9,144 nucleotides of DNA from Actinomycetes bacterium (lineage in GTDB: Bacteria > Actinomycetota > Actinomycetes > Prado026): the NCBI GenBank assembly GCA_025455945.1, contig JALOLN010000073.1, positions 1-9,144 on the forward strand. The letters are read 5' to 3'. Under the pieces are notes generated by a model that made no database searches, was not told where the DNA came from, and was given only the letters and a program-made list of their open reading frames with translations. Below are positions 5,024 through 9,144 of this stretch, piece after piece. Numbering within the stretch: the stretch's first letter is position 1; each line of letters opens with the position of its first letter. A program made the position numbers and the translations under genes.

Positions 5024-6384
5024 GGTGGCTGCGACCCCGGTCGCTCCGCGGTCGAACGATCCTGTTCTTCGGGGCAGGGTCACTGTCCGTGGCCGCGTTG
5101 TTCGCCGCGTCCACCTACCTGCTGACGCGCGGGTACCTGCTCGAGCAGCGCACGGAGAGCGTGCAACGCCGGGCTGCGATCGACGCGAGGGTCGTCAGCG
5201 CGAGACTCGACACTGCTGGAACCCAGGTCGGTGACGCACTCGACGGCTTGGACCCGCTGTCGGCCTCCGTAGCCCTCGTGGCGAAGGGCGGCGACTGGTA
5301 CTCGACGTCGCTGGATGTCGGGGCCGAGGCCGTGCCGGAGGCGCTGGCCAGGGTGGTCGCGTCCGGCCGGCCGGCGATGCAGGTGACGGCAGGGGCTGGT
5401 GGACCCGTGGTCGTCGTCGGTGTCCCGATGCCGTCAGTCGGCGCGCAGCTGTACGAGGTCGCCCCCCTCGACGACCTCAGACGGAACCTGAACACTCTCG
5501 CGGCGATCCTCGGCGTCGGCACGGTCGTCTCGGCCGCTGCAGGAGCCGCGATCGCGGTCTGGTCCAGCCGCCATCTCCTCGAGCCGCTCGACGCGGTCGC
5601 AGGGGCAGCCGCCGAGATCGCTGGAGGCGAGCTGTCCCGGCGTCTCGAACCCACCGACGATGCTGACCTCGTCACGATCGTCGGATCGTTCAACTCCATG
5701 GTCGACGCCCTGCAGTCACGGATCGAGCGAGACGCTCGGTTCGCCGGTGACGTCAGTCACGAGCTGCGCACTCCCCTCACCACGCTCGTCGCTGCGGTCG
5801 ATGTCCTCCAGGCCGACAGGGGAGGGCTGTCCTCCCGTCAGCAGCGGGCGCTCGCCCTCACCACCGCTGAGCTGGACCGCTTCCGGCGGCTGCTCGACGA
5901 TCTCATCGAGCTCGCACGGTACGACGGAGGTCTGCGCGACCTCGACGCACCCACGGTCGACCTTTCCCGGCTCCTCGAGGAGACCCTGGACGTCAGCGGC
6001 CGGCCGGTCGAGCTGCTGCACGGCGCCCCCGGAGCGTTCGTCCGCGGCGACAAGCGTCGGCTGGAACGCGTGTTCCTCAACCTGTTCGACAACGCCGACC
6101 AGCACGGTGGTGGCCTCGTCGGCGTCACCGTGACCCCCGAGCAGGGTCGTGTCCTCGTCAGCGTGGACGACGGGGGCCCTGGCATCCCCTTCGCCGACCG
6201 TGAGCGTGTCTTCGCCCGCTTCGCCACCGGGGGTCGCGGTCGACGGTCGGCCACCGGAACCGGACTGGGGCTGGCGATCGTGCGAGAGACCGTGACATCG
6301 CTCGGTGGTCAGGCGTGGTGCACCTCGCGGCCCGGCGGAGGTGCCCGGTTCGTTGTCGACCTGCCCCGGGTGGAGGGGCCGTGA
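5020..6384 (+). CDS. HAMP-containing sensor histidine kinase, MtrB-like
   Basis: This is a 454-residue inner-membrane kinase. TM1 is at about 13-35 and TM2 at about 159-182, enclosing an extracytoplasmic sensor of about 120 residues. Next come HAMP (about 183-237), a dimerisation/phospho-acceptor domain with H247 in FAGDVSHELRTPLTTL, and an ATPase domain with N box NLFDNADQH (N354, N358), G1 DDGGPGIP (383-390), F box RVFARF, and G2 GTGLGLAIV (413-421). All catalytic motifs look intact. Its ATG overlaps the regulator stop (ATGA), and its TGA overlaps the lipoprotein GTG start (GTGA). In the mtrAB-lpqB system of the same gene order, the lipoprotein touches the kinase sensor domain; the same is inferred here. 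The signal sensed is unknown; envelope state is the likeliest guess. Confidence 0.95.
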   Translation: MRWLRPRSLRGRTILFFGAGSLSVAALFAASTYLLTRGYLLEQRTESVQRRAAIDARVVSARLDTAGTQVGDALDGLDPLSASVALVAKGGDWYSTSLDVGAEAVPEALARVVASGRPAMQVTAGAGGPVVVVGVPMPSVGAQLYEVAPLDDLRRNLNTLAAILGVGTVVSAAAGAAIAVWSSRHLLEPLDAVAGAAAEIAGGELSRRLEPTDDADLVTIVGSFNSMVDALQSRIERDARFAGDVSHELRTPLTTLVAAVDVLQADRGGLSSRQQRALALTTAELDRFRRLLDDLIELARYDGGLRDLDAPTVDLSRLLEETLDVSGRPVELLHGAPGAFVRGDKRRLERVFLNLFDNADQHGGGLVGVTVTPEQGRVLVSVDDGGPGIPFADRERVFARFATGGRGRRSATGTGLGLAIVRETVTSLGGQAWCTSRPGGGARFVVDLPRVEGP

Positions 6385-6986
6385 GAAGGCGTGCTCGAGG
6401 CGGAGTCGACCGCTGGGCCCGGTTCAGCGGGCTGGCGGCGGCCTGCCTGCTGGTCGGTTGCGGGATCCCGACCATGGACGAGCCCGAAGTGCTGGACAGC
6501 GCCCTGGTGCCCATGTCGGCCAGCCCCCGACCGACCGCGACGTCCTCGTCCGATCTCGAGGGGTCCGCCCTGTCGCTGTTCCTCGTGGACTCCGACCGCC
6601 GCCTGCGAGCCGTGCAGCGGGTGATAGACCCCGACCCTGCGCCGGAGGTGGCAGCGGCGCTGCTCAGCGAGCTCAGTGCCGGGCCGACCGACGTCGAGCA
6701 GGCGTCCGGACTGTCCAGCGCGCTACCGCCAGGTCTCACCCTCGAGTTGGCGGACCTGTCCGACGGCCTCGCGCTCGTGGACCTGGTGGGGGAGGATCCC
6801 GGGCCCGCGGCGGGACAGGCCTCGCTGGCCGCCGGTCAGATCGTGCTGACGCTGACCGGGCTCCCGGGGGTGACGGGTGTCTCGCTGGCCCGCAACGGCC
6901 GGCCCATCGGCGTGGCCCTGCCGGACGGCACGTTGACCGAGGCCCCCGTGGGGCGCGCCGCGTACCTCGGCCTGCTCGCCCCGTGA
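6381..6986 (+). CDS. GerMN-domain lipoprotein, short LpqB-like
   Basis: This is a 201-residue secreted lipoprotein. An Arg-rich n-region and hydrophobic core lead to the lipobox LLVGC, with C27 as the lipidated residue. A Ser/Thr/Pro-rich tether runs to about 60, then a GerMN (sporulation/spore germination M) domain at about 62-188: LSLFLVDSDRRLRAVQR, Ala/Leu-rich helix with LLSELSAGPT, SLAAGQIVLTLTGLPGV, VSLARNGRPIGVALPDG. LpqB of the MtrAB system starts with the same kind of domain but is nearly three times as long, with a C-terminal beta-propeller missing here. The GTG at 6381 overlaps the kinase stop, so it is translated with the kinase. An upstream in-frame ATG at 6315 would leave the lipobox too far from the N-terminus. 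Its last 264 bases are overlapped antisense by the run-on methyltransferase frame. Confidence 0.9.
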   Translation: MRRRARGGVDRWARFSGLAAACLLVGCGIPTMDEPEVLDSALVPMSASPRPTATSSSDLEGSALSLFLVDSDRRLRAVQRVIDPDPAPEVAAALLSELSAGPTDVEQASGLSSALPPGLTLELADLSDGLALVDLVGEDPGPAAGQASLAAGQIVLTLTGLPGVTGVSLARNGRPIGVALPDGTLTEAPVGRAAYLGLLAP

Positions 6987-7733
6987 CCGCGGGTCACGAA
7001 CCGGCCGACGATTCACCCAGGTGGCCCTGAGCGTCTCCTCGTCCACCGGACGGTACGTGTACTCGTCGGTGACCGCGACGAGCTCGAAGCCCGCATGCCC
7101 CAGCGCCGCCTCGACCTGGGAGTCGGCGAAGAAGTACTGACGGTGCCGCTCGGTGAAGACGTCACCGTCGCTTTGCCGTTCGACGTCGATGCGGGTGTCG
7201 CAGGTCCGCGCGGCCACGTCCACGACGCTGGAGATCACGAACCGCTGCCCGTCGGCCTCCCCCTCCACCACCGGGTTGGCCGCGGTGAAGCCCATCATCG
7301 CGTCGGTGTGCAGGTCGAAGACGAGCCAGCCGCCAGGACGGAGCCGGGCAGCCGACGCCTCGAGCGTCTGGGCCAGCTCGTCGGGCGTGAGGTAGTTGAA
7401 GCCGTCGAAGGTGGAGACGACCGCGTCGAAGACGCCGTCCACCGGCAGGTGCGGCAGCCGCGCCTCGACCAGGACGACGTCGGGCCCCAGGAGCCGGCAG
7501 GCCCGCTCGAGCATGGCCGGGGCTGCGTCGACGCCGACGACCTGGTAGCCCAGCCGCACCAGCTCGGCGGCGAGCAGGCCGGTGCCGCAGCACAGGTCGA
7601 GCACCGTGCGAACGCCAGGCTCGTCCCGGCACCAGAGGTCGTGCAGGAAGCCGGCCCACTGCGCATGGCAGGGGTCCACGACGATCTCGTCGTAGACCCC
7701 TGCCAGCCGCGCGTACGCCTCGGCCGCGCTCAG
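6723..7733 (-). CDS. Class I SAM-dependent methyltransferase with run-on C-terminus
   Basis: The fold shows SAM motif I LDLCCGTG (45-52), acidic D69 after the second strand (VVGVDAAPAM), VVSTFDGFNYL and LRPGGWLVFDLH. The methyl acceptor is unknown. Two ends are odd. First, the conserved N-terminus (AAEAYARLAGVYDEI) lies upstream of the first ordinary start, GTG at 7679; the only in-frame candidate before it is a CTG at 7733 overlapping the SHOCT stop (CTGA). The start given here is that CTG; GTG 7679 is the conservative choice. Second, the family-like sequence ends near TWVNRRP (residue 244, about position 7002), yet the frame continues 92 Arg/Gly-rich residues antisense to the lipoprotein gene. 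A TGA one base out of frame lies just after RRP, so a lost stop or one-base deletion is likely. The gene is last in the minus-strand run. Confidence 0.8.
   Translation of the reverse strand: MSAAEAYARLAGVYDEIVVDPCHAQWAGFLHDLWCRDEPGVRTVLDLCCGTGLLAAELVRLGYQVVGVDAAPAMLERACRLLGPDVVLVEARLPHLPVDGVFDAVVSTFDGFNYLTPDELAQTLEASAARLRPGGWLVFDLHTDAMMGFTAANPVVEGEADGQRFVISSVVDVAARTCDTRIDVERQSDGDVFTERHRQYFFADSQVEAALGHAGFELVAVTDEYTYRPVDEETLRATWVNRRPVRDPRSRGEQAEVRGAPHGGLGQRAVRQGHADGPAVAGQRDTRHPREPGQRQHDLTGGQRGLSRRGPGILPHQVHEREAVGQVRQLEGETWR
6982..6998. terminator. Hairpin at the lipoprotein stop, between convergent genes
   Basis: CGTGACC-GCG-GGTCACG forms a perfect 7-base-pair stem with a 3-base loop. The TGA stop of the lipoprotein lies in its left arm, and by symmetry a TGA also exists on the minus strand, out of frame for the methyltransferase. 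It sits at the point where two convergent genes would normally end. There is no T-run. Termination in both directions is inferred. Confidence 0.4.
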
Positions 7734-7996
7734 ATCCCGAGGACCTTGGCCTTGGCCGCCGCGAACTCCTCGTCGGAGAGCACGCCCTGGCTGTGCAGGT
7801 CGGCGAGCTGCTTGAGCTTCGCGGTCTGCTCGTCCTCAGCCGGGGGCGGCGGCGCCGCCGCCGCCTGCTGCTGCGCGTACTGCTGCTGCGCCTGCTGGTC
7901 GTACTTCGCGGCCTGACGGTGGGCGACCCGTCCGGAGACCGCGGTGGCCGTGCCCGCGACGACGGCGGTCCGGGTGGCCATGCGAAGGAGCCCCAT
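7730..7996 (-). CDS. Small SHOCT-domain protein
   Basis: This is an 88-residue protein. The N-terminal 30 residues are mildly hydrophobic and basic (VVAGTATAVSGRVAHR) and could associate with the membrane. A Gln/Ala-rich stretch (32-48) and a Pro run follow, then a C-terminal SHOCT domain (about 60-86: LKQLADLHSQGVLSDEEFAA then AKAKVLGI). SHOCT is a short helical domain thought to mediate oligomerisation or binding; no enzymatic role is expected. GAGAGG lies eight bases before the ATG. It sits 33 bases after the DUF6325 gene and its TGA overlaps the candidate CTG start of the methyltransferase. Actinobacterial SHOCT genes of this kind are often next to DUF6325 genes. Confidence 0.9.
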   Translation of the reverse strand: MGLLRMATRTAVVAGTATAVSGRVAHRQAAKYDQQAQQQYAQQQAAAAPPPPAEDEQTAKLKQLADLHSQGVLSDEEFAAAKAKVLGI

Positions 7997-8032
7997 GTGA
8001 GTACCTCTCAGTGCGTGGTGACGGTGGGTTGG

Positions 8033-8449
8033 CTAGCTTCCCGAGACGATGGCCTCGACGACGTCCGCCGGGATGCGGATCTGGTCGATCACGACGGCGT
8101 CCGCGGCCCGGCAGGCGTCAACGAACTTCGCCGCCCACAGGTTCTCGAAGGCGACGAGGAGCGCAGAGCTGTTCGGCTCCAGGTCGTCGGCGACCTCCTC
8201 GGCGTCCTCAGAGCCCAGGGCGCCCGACTGCGCCACCGAGATGTTCATGTACTCGGGCCCGCTCTCGGGGTCGAGGTCGGCGATGTCGACGGTCGTGACG
8301 GTGCCGTCCTGGTCCTTCATGACGAACAGCAGGTCGAGCAGGCGGATGGTCCCGCTGTCGACGAGCTCACGGATGGCCGGCGCGATACGGCCGGTGAACT
8401 TGTTGCCGGGGAATCCGATGATGACCACGTCGACCGGGCCGACGGCCAT
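8033..8449 (-). CDS. DUF6325 family protein
   Basis: This is a 138-residue soluble protein with the pattern of actinobacterial DUF6325 proteins (older annotations call them DUF1269-like): VDVVIIGFPGNKFTGRIAPA at the N-terminus, then LVDSGTIRLLDLLFVMKD, an acidic middle section, LEPNSSALLVAFENLWAAKF and a final RIPADVVEA. The fold is probably alpha/beta. No function is established for the family; the IGFPGN segment is the most conserved part. AGGAGG lies four bases before the ATG. It lies between the acyl-CoA synthetase (31-base gap) and the SHOCT gene, probably in one transcript. Confidence 0.88.
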   Translation of the reverse strand: MAVGPVDVVIIGFPGNKFTGRIAPAIRELVDSGTIRLLDLLFVMKDQDGTVTTVDIADLDPESGPEYMNISVAQSGALGSEDAEEVADDLEPNSSALLVAFENLWAAKFVDACRAADAVVIDQIRIPADVVEAIVSGS

Positions 8450-8480
8450 GGTGCCTCCTGTGTGGTTGGTGCAGCTGAGG

Positions 8481-9144
8481 TCAGTGCAGCTCGCGCTTGA
8501 GGATCTTGCCAGTTGCGGTCATCGGGAGCGAGGCGACGAACTCGATGACCCGCGGGTACTTGTAGGCGGCCATGGTCTCCTTGCACCACTCGCCGAGCTC
8601 CGCCTCGGTGATCTCTGCGCCCGGGTTGAGGATAACCAGGGCCTTGACCTCCTCGCCGTGGGTCTGGTCGGGGACGCCGATGACCGCGGCCAGCGAGACA
8701 GCGGGGTGGCTCATCAGCACCTCCTCGATCTCCCGCGGGTACACGTTGTAGCCACCGCGGATGATCATGTCCTTGGCGCGGTCCACGATGTAGTAGAAGC
8801 CGTCGGCGTCGCGGCGGGCCAGGTCACCGGTGCGGAACCAGCCGTCCTTGATGACCTCGGCGGTGGCCTCGGGGCGGTTGTAGTAGCCCTTCATGATGTT
8901 GTGGCCGCGGATCGCGATCTCGCCGATCTGGTCGAGGTCGGTCAGCTCGTTCCACTCGCCGTCCACGAGCTTGCACTCGACCCCCCAGATCGGGATGCCG
9001 ATGGAGCCGGGGCGGGGGTCGCGGTCGGGGTCGCTGAACGTCGCCACCGGCGAGGTCTCCGACAGCCCGTAGCCCTCGAGGATCTGGATGCCGAAGCGGG
9101 CCTTGACGTCCTTGATGATCTCCACGGGCAGGCTGGCCCCGCCA
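8481..9144 (-). CDS. Acyl-CoA synthetase (AMP-forming ligase), C-terminal part
   Basis: The N-terminal half lies beyond the right edge; about 221 residues are visible. The frame opens with GGASLPVEI, a stretch seen just before the adenylation motif of ANL ligases, so the GTG at 9125 is internal. Visible motifs in order: EGYGLSETSP, GYYNRPEAT, GWFRTGDLARRDADGFYYIV, DRAKDMIIRGGYNVYPREIE (hinge and C-terminal subdomain), and the catalytic lysine motif TATGKILKREL just before the stop. The family makes acyl-AMP and then acyl-CoA from a carboxylic acid; the pattern fits medium- or long-chain fatty acid-CoA ligases, but substrate cannot be fixed from this half. It is the first visible gene of the minus-strand run continuing into DUF6325 and SHOCT. 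Confidence 0.93.
   Translation of the reverse strand, partial: GGASLPVEIIKDVKARFGIQILEGYGLSETSPVATFSDPDRDPRPGSIGIPIWGVECKLVDGEWNELTDLDQIGEIAIRGHNIMKGYYNRPEATAEVIKDGWFRTGDLARRDADGFYYIVDRAKDMIIRGGYNVYPREIEEVLMSHPAVSLAAVIGVPDQTHGEEVKALVILNPGAEITEAELGEWCKETMAAYKYPRVIEFVASLPMTATGKILKRELH

Noticed and set aside
7095..7916. Plus-strand open frame of 273 codons over the methyltransferase and SHOCT genes
   Set aside because: It is an antisense shadow of recognisable protein families and has no motif of its own.

Overview
This is a high-GC, gene-dense window. A zinc-ligand RbpA, an RbpA-linked promoter of ECF-sigma type, a DUF6325/SHOCT gene pair and GTG starts all point to the Actinomycetota. The style resembles Geodermatophilaceae-like or related soil actinobacteria, but genus cannot be settled from sequence alone. 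No mobile element, CRISPR array or rRNA was seen. The longest stretch without a gene is the 173-base divergent region at 4125-4297.

Layout. (1) 2-580 (+): C-terminal part of a saccharopine-dehydrogenase-like reductase, convergent with rbpA (608-976, -), with a hairpin between them. (2) Divergent from rbpA is a secreted M14 zinc carboxypeptidase (1127-1939, +), followed by a small deaminase (1962-2363, +) that closely resembles blasticidin-S deaminase. (3) 2374-2829 (-): an all-helical protein like the RsbRD N-terminal sensor domain. Then comes tRNA-Arg(CCU) at 2927-3002 (+) and a 53-residue one-helix membrane protein (3018-3179, -). (4) A minus-strand pair, STAS protein (4124 to 3789) then a degenerate PP2C/SpoIIE-like protein (3789 to 3247), is joined by a TGATG overlap and followed by a strong hairpin. 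(5) Divergent from it is a plus-strand operon with overlapping stop/start codons: OmpR-type response regulator (4298-5023), HAMP sensor kinase (5020-6384) and short GerMN lipoprotein (6381-6986). This has the same order as mtrA-mtrB-lpqB. (6) A minus-strand run enters from the right edge: acyl-CoA synthetase (partial, 9144-8481), DUF6325 protein (8449-8033), SHOCT protein (7996-7730) and a SAM methyltransferase (about 7733 down to a run-on end at 6723).

How the genes fit together. The middle of the window (about 2.4-7.0 kb) is rich in signalling parts: a helical RsbRD-like sensor domain, a STAS antagonist with a serine in the usual phosphorylation position, a PP2C-fold protein lacking a key metal aspartate, and a complete envelope-type two-component system with its own lipoprotein. 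No RsbW-type kinase or sigma factor gene is present, so any partner-switching circuit must be completed elsewhere in the genome. The most unusual points are the STAS/pseudophosphatase pair, the blasticidin-S-deaminase-like enzyme, the short LpqB-like lipoprotein locked into the kinase operon, and the methyltransferase gene. That last gene appears to have lost its natural stop and to lack an ordinary start codon at its conserved N-terminus.
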